Source: JBHWPB01 sp043424675
GTDB taxonomy: Bacteria; Bacillota; Bacilli; Lactobacillales; Carnobacteriaceae_A
NCBI GenBank assembly: GCA_043424675.1
Contig: JBHWPB010000010.1
Span: 1-14,536 of the forward strand
Length of the DNA: 14,536 nucleotides
Reading direction: 5' to 3'
Shown here: one piece after another, positions 14,515 to 14,536 of the stretch
Layout: each line of letters starts with the position of its first letter
How positions within the stretch are numbered: the first letter of the stretch is position 1
Notes under the pieces: model-generated
The model's input: only the letters and a program-made list of their open reading frames with translations
The model's database searches: none
What the model was told of the DNA's origin: nothing
Position numbers and translations under genes: made by a program

Positions 14515-14536
14515 TATTCAATTTTATAAGGTGCTT

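Noticed and set aside
1..14536. CRISPR, mobile elements, prophage, defence or toxin-antitoxin systems, tRNA or rRNA
   Set aside because: No spaced repeats, transposase/integrase motifs, terminal inverted repeats, cloverleaf or rRNA signature were seen; every long frame is accounted for by a housekeeping gene.

Overview
This window is an ordinary stretch of core chromosome from an AT-rich, low-GC Gram-positive bacterium of the order Lactobacillales. The gene set (ClpE with a CtsR-type operator, HPr with both His15 and Ser46, YkuJ, the YqeG/YqeH/YhbY/NadD/YqeK/RsfS block, and TmcAL-YceD-L32-DUF3397) and the strong AGGAGG-type ribosome binding sites support this. A Carnobacteriaceae-like relative would fit, but I cannot fix the family from sequence reading alone. 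I see no tRNA, rRNA, CRISPR array, transposase, integrase, phage gene or attachment site.

Left part (1-4085): the window opens inside a GNAT acetyltransferase gene on the minus strand. Divergent from it is prfC (release factor 3) with its own extended -10 promoter. prfC converges on a minus-strand K+/H+ antiporter gene, and the two share a strong bidirectional terminator at 2135-2178. The 190-base gap after prfC may hold a small RNA. The antiporter gene has a complex 5' region: a promoter, a perfect inverted repeat at the predicted transcript start, and a 16-codon leader ORF with the best ribosome binding site of the region. That leader ORF runs across the antiporter start codon in another frame.

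Middle (4022-7470): clpE (minus) and ptsH (plus) are divergent, separated by 417 bases that hold the clpE promoter with a CtsR heptad-repeat operator and the ptsH promoter with several inverted repeats. ptsH, for HPr, is followed not by ptsI (Enzyme I) but by the small gene ykuJ, which is unusual for this group.

Right part (7494-14536): a dense plus-strand run of yqeG, yqeH, yhbY, nadD, yqeK, rsfS, a yqeM-type methyltransferase gene and tmcAL, with overlaps or very short gaps. Most products act on ribosome assembly, tRNA modification or NAD synthesis. A second unit with a perfect consensus promoter carries yceD and rpmF (ribosomal protein L32, too short for most ORF callers), ends at a strong terminator, and is followed by a small DUF3397 membrane protein. 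By analogy with Bacillus the next gene beyond the window should be mraZ, the start of the cell-wall/division cluster.

I do not see a new biological system. The leads worth a look are regulatory: the antiporter leader ORF and hairpin, the possible small RNA after prfC, the missing ptsI, and the structured ptsH leader.
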